Source: UBA4615 sp044368415
Lineage (GTDB): Bacteria > Pseudomonadota > Gammaproteobacteria > Burkholderiales > Burkholderiaceae_E
Assembly: GCA_044368415.1 (NCBI GenBank)
Contig: JBIPLJ010000008.1
Coordinates: 36,345-100,344 of the forward strand
DNA: 64,000 nt
Direction: 5' to 3'
The number at the start of each line of letters is the position of its first letter. Position 1 is the first letter of the stretch. The notes below the pieces were generated by a model. That model searched no databases, was not told the DNA's origin, and was given only the letters and a program-made list of their open reading frames with translations. Below, in pieces: positions 1 through 7,777 of this stretch. The position numbers and the translations under genes were made by a program.

Positions 1-1154
1 TCCGCACGGGCGAGATGCAGCGGCTGGCCGAGACGGGCGTCGCCGCGCACTGGCTCTACAAAGCCGACAAGGAGTCGTTCACCGACCTGCAGAAGCGCAC
101 GCACCAGTGGCTGAAGTCGCTGCTCGACATCCAGCACCAGACCGGCGACTCGCTCGAGTTCATTGAGCACGTGAAGGTCGACCTCTTCCCTGACGCGGTC
201 TACGTCTTCACGCCCAAGGGCCATATCCGTGCGCTGCCGCGCGGCGCGACGACGATCGACTTCGCCTACAGCGTTCACACCGACGTCGGCAACCAGTGCG
301 TCGCCGCCAAGGTGAACGGCTCGCCGGTGCCGCTGCGCACCGAGCTTCAGAATGGCGACGTGATCGAGGTGGTGACCGATCCTGAATCGCGTGCGAACCC
401 GGCCTGGCTCGGCTTCGTGCGGACCGGCAAGGCCCGGTCCGAGATTCGGCACTTCCTGCGGACCATGAAGTTCGAGGAGTCGGTCGATCTCGGGCGCCGC
501 CTGCTCGAGCAGTCACTCGCGGCGCTGCGCATCGACGCCGGCAGCCTCCAACCCGCGCTGCTCGACAAGTTGGCGCGCGATGCAGGCGCGAAGTCGCTCG
601 ACGAGCTTTACGCGGATGTCGGCCTGGGTCGGCGGCTGGCACCGGTGGTCGCCCGCGCGATTGCACTCGAGATGAGCGCGCGGCCTGCAGCCGCCGCGTT
701 CGCACCGCGTCCGTTGCCGATCGTGATCTACGGCACAGAGGGCATGGCGGTGCAATGCTCGGCCTGCTGCCTGCCGCTGCCGGGCGACTCGGTGATCGGC
801 CACATGCGGGGCGGCCATGGGCTGGTCGTGCACCGCAGCGACTGCGAATCGGCGGGACGCGCACGCCAGAAGGATGCCGAGCGCTGGCTCGATGTCGAAT
901 GGGGCGAGGATATCCGCGGTCAGTTTCGCACGGTCGTCGAGGTGCAGATCCGCGACGACCGCGGCGCGCTGGGCCGGGTGGCGGCAGAGATCGCCGCGTC
1001 CGAGGCGAACATCGTCAACGTGACGATGGACGAGGAGCCCGACCGCGTCGCGACGATCCGCTTCACGCTGCAGGTGCGCGGGCGCCAGCACCTCGCACAG
1101 GTGTTCCGCCAGGTGCGCAAGCAGGCCGACGTCACCAAGGTCACGCGGCTGTAG
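1..1154 (+). CDS. spoT: SpoT/RelA-family (p)ppGpp synthetase/hydrolase, C-terminal part (5' truncated by window edge)
   Basis: The reading frame is open from the left edge (first full codon at base 3), so the N-terminal HD hydrolase and most of the synthetase domain lie outside the window. The first residues (RTGEMQRLAETGVAAHW) are the end of the RelA/SpoT synthetase fold. A TGS domain follows at visible residues about 60-120 (LFPDAVYVFTPKG, IDFAYSVHTDVG). A Cys/His-containing segment lies near 250-265 (QCSACCLPLPGDSVIGH), and a C-terminal ACT domain at about 313-383 (VQIRDDRGALGRV). The enzyme sets the cytoplasmic level of the stringent-response alarmone. I call it SpoT rather than RelA because a second paralogue at 7.8-10.1 kb is clearly RelA-like with a degenerate HD site, and because greB lies next door as is common in betaproteobacteria. 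The HD motif that would prove hydrolase activity is not visible. Confidence 0.93.
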   Translation, partial: RTGEMQRLAETGVAAHWLYKADKESFTDLQKRTHQWLKSLLDIQHQTGDSLEFIEHVKVDLFPDAVYVFTPKGHIRALPRGATTIDFAYSVHTDVGNQCVAAKVNGSPVPLRTELQNGDVIEVVTDPESRANPAWLGFVRTGKARSEIRHFLRTMKFEESVDLGRRLLEQSLAALRIDAGSLQPALLDKLARDAGAKSLDELYADVGLGRRLAPVVARAIALEMSARPAAAAFAPRPLPIVIYGTEGMAVQCSACCLPLPGDSVIGHMRGGHGLVVHRSDCESAGRARQKDAERWLDVEWGEDIRGQFRTVVEVQIRDDRGALGRVAAEIAASEANIVNVTMDEEPDRVATIRFTLQVRGRQHLAQVFRQVRKQADVTKVTRL

Positions 1155-1242
1155 CCGCTCGCGCGGCGGCCCGGACTGCACGCCTGCTGCCGGCTGCGTA
1201 GACTGCAGCGCGCGTTGATCTCTGGCTGCGGCCCGCACCTCC

Positions 1243-1440
1243 ATGACCTCGACGATGAAGGCCGCGCTGCGCGGCGACTCCGGCCTCGTGTTCGCCGACC
1301 TGCCGCGCGCCCTGCCCGGCCCCGACGACGTCGTGGCGCGCGTGCGCGCCGTCGCGCTCAACCGGGCCGATCTGGGGGTGCTCGCCGGACGCGTGCACGG
1401 AAGCGCCGGTGGAACCGGCACTTCGGGAAGATCGTCGTGA
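1243..1440 (+). pseudogene. N-terminal remnant of a zinc-type alcohol dehydrogenase/quinone oxidoreductase (MDR)
   Basis: The first 58 or so codons encode the typical start of an MDR-superfamily oxidoreductase (MKAALRGDSGLVFADLP, then VRAVALNRADLGVLAGR). Family members run to about 320-340 residues; here the similarity stops after GSAGGTGT and the frame closes at codon 65. The GroES-like fold is incomplete and the Rossmann NADPH domain is absent, so the protein cannot be a functional oxidoreductase. It sits between spoT and greB, next to a membrane-protein-like fragment on the other strand, which suggests a deletion scar. The family assignment of the first part is fairly secure; the exact subfamily is not. 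Confidence 0.6.
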
Positions 1441-1459
1441 CGCTGGGCTGACATACGCG

Positions 1460-1612
1460 GCGGCCCAGCGTTTGCGGTCGCGCTGGCTTGCGGGATCGGA
1501 TGGCCTGCGGACCGGACGGCGCGGACAGCACACCGAGCCAGAGCAGCGCGACACGGCGCCGACCGGCATCGCGCTGATGACAAAGAACAGCGCCACACCG
1601 AGGTGGCCGAAG
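1460..1612 (-). pseudogene. Possible decayed C-terminal fragment of a membrane transporter
   Basis: Read on the minus strand, the segment encodes a hydrophobic run (GLSFGHLGVALFFVISAMP). A frame change then leads to a second hydrophobic run (VALLWLGVLSAPSG) and a basic tail. This looks like the last transmembrane helices of an MFS-type permease broken by a frameshift, but there is no complete reading frame and no diagnostic motif. It abuts the truncated oxidoreductase fragment and may come from the same deletion. A chance hydrophobic reading of GC-rich DNA cannot be excluded. Apart from these two fragments I see nothing in 1155-1629. Confidence 0.2.
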
Positions 1613-1629
1613 CTCAGACCGCCGCGCGC

Positions 1630-2184
1630 TCAAGTGGCCGGTTCGTAACGGACCTCGAGGATCTCCAAGCCGAGTCGCCCTGCGGGCGTCATCAGCGCGA
1701 CCGTGTCGCCCTCGCGGGCTTTGATCAGCGCCCGGGCGACCGGCGAGATCCAGCTGATCCGGCCGTTGAGTGGATCGACCTCGTCGACCCCGACGATGGT
1801 CACGGTGCGTTCGACGCCGTCGGACTGCAGGTAGTTCACGGTCGCGCCGAAGAAGACCTGGTCGTTGCCGGCCTGCTGCATCGGATCCACGACCTCGGCC
1901 CGATCGAGGCGCCGCGTAAGGAAGCGAATCCGCCGGTCGATCTCGCGCAGCCGCTTCTTGCCGTACAGGTAGTCGCCGTTCTCGGAACGGTCGCCGTTCG
2001 AGGCCGCCCAGGACACGATGCGCACCACATCCGGTCGCTCGACGTCGAGCAGCTGCAGCAGCTCGCGCTTCATCCGCGCGTGTCCGGCAGGTGTGATGTA
2101 GTTCCTCGGCGGCGGACCGGCCGCCTCCGGCAGCTCGGGCTCGTCGTCGTCGTCGGTGTCCTCACGCACGAACGCCTTGTTCAT
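1630..2184 (-). CDS. greB: Transcription elongation factor GreB
   Basis: The 184-residue protein starts with the GreB-type MNKAFVRED. It has an N-terminal coiled-coil domain (about residues 30-105, with RSENGDYLYGKKRLREIDRR at the hairpin tip, whose acidic residues enter the RNA polymerase secondary channel) and a C-terminal FKBP-like domain (FFGATVNYL, then SPVARALIKAREGD). GreB stimulates transcript cleavage by backtracked RNA polymerase. I place the start at 2184 because upstream codons in this frame are unlike the family. An acidic and proline-rich insert (residues 9-25, DTDDDDEPELPEAAGPPP) is longer than in E. coli GreB. It lies downstream of spoT on the opposite strand, and divergent from the small gene at 2250. 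Confidence 0.95.
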   Translation of the reverse strand: MNKAFVREDTDDDDEPELPEAAGPPPRNYITPAGHARMKRELLQLLDVERPDVVRIVSWAASNGDRSENGDYLYGKKRLREIDRRIRFLTRRLDRAEVVDPMQQAGNDQVFFGATVNYLQSDGVERTVTIVGVDEVDPLNGRISWISPVARALIKAREGDTVALMTPAGRLGLEILEVRYEPAT

Positions 2185-2249
2185 CGGACCTGCCGCCGCG
2201 TGTGACGTCGTTCGCTGCACGGGCCCGGGCGTCGTTGGATGATCGTGGA

Positions 2250-2564
2250 ATGAGCCCCGAGACCGACGCACAGCGACGCTGCGAACGCCTTCTCGCCCTC
2301 CTCGCCGAGGCGATGGCGATGGAACACGCCGTCAACCAGCGCACCCTGCAGATGGACGCGAGTCCGCGCAGCCTTCTCAGACCCATCCTCGAGGAGGCGC
2401 TGACGCGTCTGGAGCCGTTGCTGCATCCCTCGCCCTCGGTGCCGCTGAACCGCTGGATCAGCGAGATGACCGACCTGGAGCTGCAGCTCGATGCGGTGCT
2501 CTCGCACCGCGGCTGGCGCGTGCTCGGCCTCGACACCGAGCCGCCGCACGCCGATCACGACTGA
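2250..2564 (+). CDS. Small hypothetical protein (104 aa)
   Basis: I do not recognise the family. The frame is open with coding-like GC3 bias from the ATG at 2250 (MSPETDAQRRCERLL). The product is predicted mostly alpha-helical, soluble and acidic, with no signal peptide or membrane segment; Ala/Leu/Glu-rich helices occupy residues 5-90, and a short charged tail ends in HADHD. An in-frame ATG at 2202 would overlap the greB promoter side, so the internal start is preferred. It is divergent from greB and convergent with pmbA. Confidence 0.55.
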   Translation: MSPETDAQRRCERLLALLAEAMAMEHAVNQRTLQMDASPRSLLRPILEEALTRLEPLLHPSPSVPLNRWISEMTDLELQLDAVLSHRGWRVLGLDTEPPHADHD

Positions 2565-2635
2565 GCCCCGCGTGCGTCGCCGTACGTGTGACGTGGCCGT
2601 CTCGCCCGTTGCCACCGGGCCGGCGCCATCTGGCG

Positions 2636-3973
2636 TCAGCCCGCCACCGACATCTGCTCGATCAGGACCGAGCCCGTGCGCTTCGTGCCGCGCGCGATCT
2701 CGTCGGCGCCCACGGCGACGATCGCGCGGAACATGTCCTTCAGGTTCCCGGCAATGGTGATCTCCTCGACCGGATAGCGGATCTTCCCGCCCTCGACCCA
2801 GTAGCCGCTCGCGCCGCGCGAGTAGTCGCCGGTCACGCCGTTGACGCCGTGGCCGAGCAGTTCGGTGACGAAGAGGCCAGTACCGAGCTTGCGCAGCATC
2901 GCGCGCAGGTCGTCGCGGGGACGGGTCTCGCGGCTCGAGAGCCGCAGGAAATGCGAGCCGCCGGCGTTGCCCGTGGTGCGCATGCCAAGCTTGCGCGCCG
3001 AGTAGCTCGAGAGGAACCAGCCGCCGAGCACGCCGGCGTCGATCACGCGGCGCGGCGCGGTGGCGACGCCCTCGTCGTCGAAGGGCGTGCTACCGAACTC
3101 GCCCCGCCGGTGCGGATCCTCGTCGAGGTCGATGTGCGGCGCGAAGACCGACGTGCCCAGTGCATCGACCAAGAAGCTCGCCTTGCGGTAGAGCGCGCCG
3201 CCGCTGGCGGCCTGCACGAAGTGCCCGATCAGCCCGGCGGCAAGCGGTGACTCGAAAAGCACCGGGACCTTGCGCGTGCCGAGCTTGTGCGCCCCCAGCC
3301 GCGACAGCGCGCGCTCGGCCGCATAGCGGCCGACCGCCTTGGGATCGGCGAGGCCGTCCGGGTGGCGGGCCGTCGAGTACCAGTCGTCGCGCTGCATCGC
3401 GCGTCCGCGACGCGCGATCGGGGCGCAGGCAATCGTATGGCGACTGTACGGATAGCCGCCAACGAAGCCCAGGCTGTTGGCCGACACGAAGTGGCCGTGG
3501 CCGAGCGAGACGCTCGCACCCTCGGAGTTGACAATCGCGCGGTCGGTCGCGAAGGCCGCGCCCTCCATCTCACGCGCGATTTCGATCGCCTCGGCGGCCT
3601 CGATGGTCCACGGGTGGAAGAGGTCGAGGTCTTTGGGGTCGCGGACGATGGTGTCCGGATCAGGCAGGCCGGCGAACGGGTCTTCGCCGGTGAAGCGGGC
3701 GATCTCGAAGGCGGCGCGTACGGTCTGGTCGATGGCCCGCTCGCCGAAGTCACTGGTGCTGGCATGGCCGCGGCGCGTGCCGAGGTGCACCGTGACCCCG
3801 AGGCCTTTGTCGCGGGTCTGCTCGATGGTCTCGACACGGCCCTTGCGGACGTTGACCGACAGGCCGGCACTCTCGGACACGTCGGCAGAGGCCGCGGTCG
3901 CGCCGAGCCGGGCGGCCCGGTCGAGCACCGAACGGGCGAGTTCCTCGAAACGTGCGCGGCTGTGATCAAACAT
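2636..3973 (-). CDS. pmbA: Metalloprotease-associated protein PmbA/TldE
   Basis: The 445-residue protein has the TldD/PmbA family layout: an N-terminal domain with VRKGRVETIEQTRDKGLGV, a middle domain ending in LGHGHFVSANSLGF, and a C-terminal domain with GLFVTELLGHGVN, GDYSRGASGYWVEGG and EITIAGNL. TldD/TldE form a heterodimeric protease acting on unfolded peptides, including modified-peptide precursors and antitoxins in E. coli. PmbA is the subunit without the HExxxH zinc site, and no such motif is present here. The start at 3973 (MFDHSRARFEELA) matches the family; an upstream in-frame ATG at 4009 would reach almost into divergent darP. No tldD is in the window. Confidence 0.93.
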   Translation of the reverse strand: MFDHSRARFEELARSVLDRAARLGATAASADVSESAGLSVNVRKGRVETIEQTRDKGLGVTVHLGTRRGHASTSDFGERAIDQTVRAAFEIARFTGEDPFAGLPDPDTIVRDPKDLDLFHPWTIEAAEAIEIAREMEGAAFATDRAIVNSEGASVSLGHGHFVSANSLGFVGGYPYSRHTIACAPIARRGRAMQRDDWYSTARHPDGLADPKAVGRYAAERALSRLGAHKLGTRKVPVLFESPLAAGLIGHFVQAASGGALYRKASFLVDALGTSVFAPHIDLDEDPHRRGEFGSTPFDDEGVATAPRRVIDAGVLGGWFLSSYSARKLGMRTTGNAGGSHFLRLSSRETRPRDDLRAMLRKLGTGLFVTELLGHGVNGVTGDYSRGASGYWVEGGKIRYPVEEITIAGNLKDMFRAIVAVGADEIARGTKRTGSVLIEQMSVAG

Positions 3974-4001
3974 CGGGCGAACCAGGATCGGATGGGGTCG
4001 G

Positions 4002-4012
4002 GCTATCATAGC
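4002..4012. promoter_or_regulatory. Palindrome with overlapping divergent -10-like hexamers between pmbA and darP
   Basis: The perfect palindrome GCTATCATAGC is the only AT-rich patch in the 47-bp gap. It offers TATCAT on the plus strand and TATGAT on the minus strand, each 5 of 6 to the sigma70 -10 consensus. The minus-strand reading would give pmbA a leader of roughly 25 nt. The plus-strand reading is only about 12 nt from the darP ATG, so a near-leaderless darP transcript would follow. No convincing -35 is visible on either side. Confidence 0.33.
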
Positions 4013-4020
4013 AAGGCCCG

Positions 4021-4632
4021 ATGAAAGCCCCGCCCTCCCCCCCGCCCGCCCCGCCCGCGCCGCCGCCGGTGATCCACGGCCGCGACGAAGACGCGCCCTA
4101 CGACGGTCCGAGCAAGTCGCAGCGCAAGCGCGAGATGCACATGCTGCAGGACCTCGGTGAGCGCCTCGTCGACCTCCCGCCGTCGCAACTCGAGCGCCTC
4201 GAGCTGCCGTCGGACCTCGTCGACGCGATCGTCATGGCCCGCAAGATCACCGCCCGCGAAGGACGGCGCCGCCAGCTGCAGTACGTCGGCAAGCTGATGC
4301 GCCATACCGACGCCGACGCGATCCTCTCGAAGCTCGACCTCGACGACGCCGGCCACCGCCTCGAGACCGCGGTGATGCATGCCGCCGAGCGCTGGCGCGA
4401 CGCGCTGCTCGAGTCGCCCGACCGCGTCGCCGACTTCACCGCCCGCTATCCGGCGGCGGCGCGCACGCTGCATCCGCTGGTGCGCTCGGCGCGGGCCGAG
4501 CACGCCAAGCAGCAGCGCGGCCGCCACTATCGCGAGCTGTACCGCGAACTGCGCGACGTATTGCTCGCCGATGCCGCCCCGCCCGCTGCCGACCCGGACC
4601 ACAACTCCGACCTGCCCGCCTCCGATGCCTGA
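4021..4632 (+). CDS. darP: Ribosome biogenesis factor DarP (YjgA, DUF615)
   Basis: The 203-residue protein contains the DUF615/YjgA signatures (GPSKSQRKREMHMLQDLGE, LPSDLVDAIVMARKI, EGRRRQLQYVGKLMR). DarP binds the late 50S precursor and helps 23S rRNA mature around the peptidyl transferase centre. Family members are about 170-185 residues; the extra length is a proline-rich N-terminus (residues 3-17) and a short acidic tail. The gene is divergent from pmbA and overlaps mog by 8 nt, so the pair is co-transcribed and probably translationally coupled. The pmbA/darP/mog arrangement is common in betaproteobacteria. Confidence 0.93.
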   Translation: MKAPPSPPPAPPAPPPVIHGRDEDAPYDGPSKSQRKREMHMLQDLGERLVDLPPSQLERLELPSDLVDAIVMARKITAREGRRRQLQYVGKLMRHTDADAILSKLDLDDAGHRLETAVMHAAERWRDALLESPDRVADFTARYPAAARTLHPLVRSARAEHAKQQRGRHYRELYRELRDVLLADAAPPAADPDHNSDLPASDA

Positions 4633-5239
4633 TCTGCCCGTCGCCGCCACCGAGTCGAACCCGCTGCGCATCGGGCTCGTCTCGATCTCGGACCGCGCCT
4701 CGGGCGGCGTCTACGACGACGCCGGCATCCCGGCGCTGCAGGACTGGCTCGGCGGGGCGCTCGCTTCGCCCTGGGTCGCCGAGACGCGGCTGATCCCGGA
4801 CGAGCGGCCCGTCATCGAGCGCACGCTCGTGGAGCTTATCGACGTCGCCGGCTGCCACCTGGTGCTCACCACCGGCGGCACCGGCCCGGCGCGACGCGAC
4901 GTCACGCCCGAGGCGACGCTCGCCATCGCCGACAAGGAGATGCCCGGGTTCGGCGAGCGGATGCGCCAGATCAGCCTGAACTTCGTGCCCACCGCGATCC
5001 TGTCGCGCCAAGTCGCGGTGATCCGCGGCGGGGCGCTGATCGTCAATCTGCCCGGCCAGCCGAAGTCGATCCAGGAGACGCTCGAGGGCCTGCGCGACGC
5101 CGAGGGACGCTCGACGGTGGCAGGCATCTTCGCAGCGGTCCCCTACTGCCTGGACCTGATCGGCGCGCCGTTCGTGGACACGCACGAGGCGGTCTGCAAG
5201 ACGTTCAGGCCGAAGTCGGCGCCCCGCCCAGCGGGCTGA
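4625..5239 (+). CDS. mog: Molybdopterin adenylyltransferase
   Basis: The 204-residue protein has the MoaB/Mog fold. LRIGLVSISDRAS opens the Rossmann-like sheet, LVLTTGGTGPARRDVTPEAT is the MPT-binding GGTG loop, and LPGQPKSIQETL is the C-terminal conserved motif. It adenylylates molybdopterin before molybdate insertion in molybdenum-cofactor synthesis. The ATG at 4625 gives the expected N-terminus (MPDLPVAATESNPL) and overlaps the end of darP. The sequence is of the longer Mog type rather than the short MoaB type. No other moa/moe gene is in view. Confidence 0.93.
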   Translation: MPDLPVAATESNPLRIGLVSISDRASGGVYDDAGIPALQDWLGGALASPWVAETRLIPDERPVIERTLVELIDVAGCHLVLTTGGTGPARRDVTPEATLAIADKEMPGFGERMRQISLNFVPTAILSRQVAVIRGGALIVNLPGQPKSIQETLEGLRDAEGRSTVAGIFAAVPYCLDLIGAPFVDTHEAVCKTFRPKSAPRPAG

Positions 5240-5292
5240 GCGCAGTCAGGCTCCGGCGCGCGGACCGGACGCGGCCGTCGGCCGCATCCAGT

Positions 5293-6351
5293 TCACGCTC
5301 CAGCCGCCGGACCCGCGTCGCGCGCGGCGTACCAAGCCATGGTGGCCTTCAGACCGTCGGCCACGTCGTGGGTCGGCACGTAGCCGAGCATCGTGTGCGC
5401 CTTCGAAATGTCGGCGAGCGAGTGGCGGATGTCGCCGTCTCGGAACGACCGGTGCTCGAGCGTCGCCGGAACCTCGCGGCCGAGCCTGCGCGCCAGGGCC
5501 GTGCGCATCGCCTCGGCCATCTCGACCAGCGTGGTGCGCGCCCCAACCGCAACGTTAAAGACCTGGTGGCCGCCGGGGATCTCCGGGGCGAGCGCGGCGC
5601 GCAGGTTCGCCTGCACGACATTGGCCACGTAGCAGAAGTCGCGCGAGGTGCTGCCGTCGCCGTTCACCCAGAGGGTCTCGCCGCGTAGCAGCGCACGCGC
5701 CCAGCGCGGCACGACTGCCGCGTAGGCGCCCTCGGGATCCTGGCGCGGGCCGAACACGTTGAAGTAGCGCAGCCCGGCGCATTCCATGCCGTAGGTCCGC
5801 GCCCAGGTGGCCGCGAGCAGCTCGTCGATCGCCTTGGTCGCCGCGTACGGCGACAGCGGCTGACCGGTCGCCGACTCGACCTTCGGCAGCGCCGGATGGT
5901 CGCCGTACACCGAGCTCGAGGACGCGTAGACCAGGCGGCGCAGTCCGGCCTCGCGCGCCGCGCTGAGCAGTTCGGCGAAGCCGGTTGCGTTCGCACGGAA
6001 GGTGCGCATCGGATGCTCGATAGAGCGCGGCACCGATCCGAGGGCGGCCTGGTGCAGCACGTGGGCCACGCCGCGCAGCGCCTGCGCGCAGGCGTTCGGA
6101 TCGCAGACGTCGCCGTCGACCAGCTCGAAGCCGGCCCAGGCCGCCTCGCCGACCGTCGCACGGACGTCCTCGAGGTTGCGCCGCGAGCCGGTCGAGAAAT
6201 CGTCGAGGCCGACGACCTGCTGGCCGTGACTCAGCAGCGTCTCGACCAGGTGCGAGCCGATGAAGCCGGCCGCCCCGGTGACCAGCCAGCGCGACGCCGG
6301 CAGCCCGCGCAGCAGCTCGGCCGGCGAGGCGCCCGGGTTCATAGCCGCCAT
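5293..6351 (-). CDS. wbpP: NAD-dependent UDP-sugar 4-epimerase (WbpP/TviC-like)
   Basis: The 352-residue extended short-chain dehydrogenase has an NAD-binding GAAGFIGS (residues 26-33), a Ser/Tyr/Lys catalytic set (ASSSSVYG; Tyr169-Ala-Ala-Thr-Lys173), and FNVFGPRQDP as in the WbpP/TviC UDP-GlcNAc/UDP-GlcNAcA 4-epimerase group. The likely reaction is C4 epimerisation of UDP-GlcNAc or UDP-GlcNAcA. With the dehydrogenase gene it overlaps by 13 nt, it would make UDP-GalNAcA for the exopolysaccharide encoded downstream. Start alternatives are 6351 or 6342 (MNPGASP). Exact sugar specificity is inferred from the partner gene. Confidence 0.88.
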   Translation of the reverse strand: MAAMNPGASPAELLRGLPASRWLVTGAAGFIGSHLVETLLSHGQQVVGLDDFSTGSRRNLEDVRATVGEAAWAGFELVDGDVCDPNACAQALRGVAHVLHQAALGSVPRSIEHPMRTFRANATGFAELLSAAREAGLRRLVYASSSSVYGDHPALPKVESATGQPLSPYAATKAIDELLAATWARTYGMECAGLRYFNVFGPRQDPEGAYAAVVPRWARALLRGETLWVNGDGSTSRDFCYVANVVQANLRAALAPEIPGGHQVFNVAVGARTTLVEMAEAMRTALARRLGREVPATLEHRSFRDGDIRHSLADISKAHTMLGYVPTHDVADGLKATMAWYAARDAGPAAGA

Positions 6352-7619
6352 ACCGAGTAGCCGAGCTTCTCAAGCGCGGCGCGGTCGTGTGCGCTCTTGA
6401 TGTCGGCGAACACGCCGCCGCGGGTCAGGCGCGCGGTCAGCGCATCGAGCGGCATCGCCCGGTAGGCCTTGTGTGCGACCGCGGCGATCACGGCCCTCGC
6501 CGGCGGCAGGTCCTCCCAGCGCGTGAGCTCGATGCCGTACTCGTCCTGCGCGTCTGCGGACTCGGCGATCGGGTCGTGGACGTGTACCTTCATGCCGTAC
6601 GATTGCAGCTCGTGGACGATGTCGACGACCTTCGAGTTGCGCAGGTCCGGCACGTCCTCCTTGAAGGTCAGGCCCAGTACGATCGCCACCTGGTTCGACA
6701 CTGGCTGCGCCTCCTGGATCAACCGCTTGACCACCTGCTCGGCAACGAACTTGCCCATGCCGTCGTTGATCCGGCGGCCGGCGAGAATCACCTGCGGGTG
6801 ATAGCCGAGCATCTCGGCCTTGCGGGTCAGGTAGTACGGATCGACGCCGATGCAGTGCCCGCCGACCAGGCCGGGCCGGAACGGCAGGAAGTTCCACTTG
6901 GTGCCGGCGGCCTTGAGCACCTCGGCGGTGTCGATGCCGACGCGCTCGAAGATGATCGCGAGCTCGTTCATCAGCGCGATGTTCAGGTCGCGCTGCGTGT
7001 TCTCGATCACCTTGGCGGCCTCGGCGACCTTGATGCTGCTGGCACGGTGAACGCCCGCGGTGACCACCGCCTCGTAGAGCGCAGCGACTCGGCCGAGCGT
7101 CTGCTCGGAGTCGCCGGCGACGACCTTGACGATGCGCGTGAGCGTGTGCTCGCGGTCGCCCGGGTTGATGCGCTCGGGCGAATAGCCGACGAAGAAGTCC
7201 TTCTTCCAGCGCTTGCCGCTCGCCGCCTCGAGCACCGGCACGCAGACCTCCTCGGTCGCACCCGGGTAGACCGTAGACTCGTAGACGACGAGCGCGCCGG
7301 CCTTGAGGTTCGCGCCGACGAAGCGGCTCGCCGAGATCAGCGGCCCGAAGTCGGGCTGATGGGCCTCGTCGACCGGCGTGGGCACGGCGACGACGATGCA
7401 GTCGGCGTCGAGCAGCGCAGCCGGGTCGGCGGTGACCCTCAGGCGGGTCGCGGCGGCGAACTGCTCCGGGCTCACCTCCCCGGTGGTGTCGACGCGGGCG
7501 GCGATCCGTGCAACCTTCTCCGCGGAGAGGTCGAAGCCGATGGTGTCGAAGACGCGCCCGAACTCGACGGCCAGTGGCAGGCCGACATAGCCCAGGCCGA
7601 TCACAGCGACAGTGGTCAT
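6339..7619 (-). CDS. tviB: UDP-N-acetylglucosamine 6-dehydrogenase (TviB/WbpO-like)
   Basis: The 426-residue UDP-sugar dehydrogenase starts MTTVAVIGLGYVGLPLA (NAD-binding Rossmann motif). It has VPTPVDEAHQPD and YESTVYPGATEE. The catalytic cysteine is Cys256 within GGHCIGVDPYYL, and the C-terminal domain carries GLTFKEDVPDLRNSK. The family oxidises UDP-GlcNAc or UDP-GalNAc to the uronic acid in two NAD-dependent steps. The start at 7619 is chosen because the Rossmann strand begins there; the longer frame upstream lacks family features. It is the first gene of a two-gene unit with the epimerase and supplies an acidic amino sugar nucleotide. Confidence 0.92.
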   Translation of the reverse strand: MTTVAVIGLGYVGLPLAVEFGRVFDTIGFDLSAEKVARIAARVDTTGEVSPEQFAAATRLRVTADPAALLDADCIVVAVPTPVDEAHQPDFGPLISASRFVGANLKAGALVVYESTVYPGATEEVCVPVLEAASGKRWKKDFFVGYSPERINPGDREHTLTRIVKVVAGDSEQTLGRVAALYEAVVTAGVHRASSIKVAEAAKVIENTQRDLNIALMNELAIIFERVGIDTAEVLKAAGTKWNFLPFRPGLVGGHCIGVDPYYLTRKAEMLGYHPQVILAGRRINDGMGKFVAEQVVKRLIQEAQPVSNQVAIVLGLTFKEDVPDLRNSKVVDIVHELQSYGMKVHVHDPIAESADAQDEYGIELTRWEDLPPARAVIAAVAHKAYRAMPLDALTARLTRGGVFADIKSAHDRAALEKLGYSVWRL

Positions 7620-7777
7620 GGTCCCGAATGCTCGATGAATGGTTTCGGCGCAGCATACTGTGGCGCCGGTGAACGGGATCACGGCGGGGCGCCTGCCGGC
7701 ATCCGTTCGCGTTGCGGGCACCGACAAACGGCGCGCGGTGCGCTCCCCCCGTCAGGCTGATCCTGCCATGGGTGCGC

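Noticed and set aside
3974..4009. Upstream ATG for pmbA at 4009
   Set aside because: It adds 12 residues not typical of the family and overlaps the divergent promoter-like palindrome.
7620..7777. Possible small RNA or tRNA between tviB and relA
   Set aside because: No cloverleaf, no CCA-type acceptor arm and no promoter-terminator pair is recognisable.
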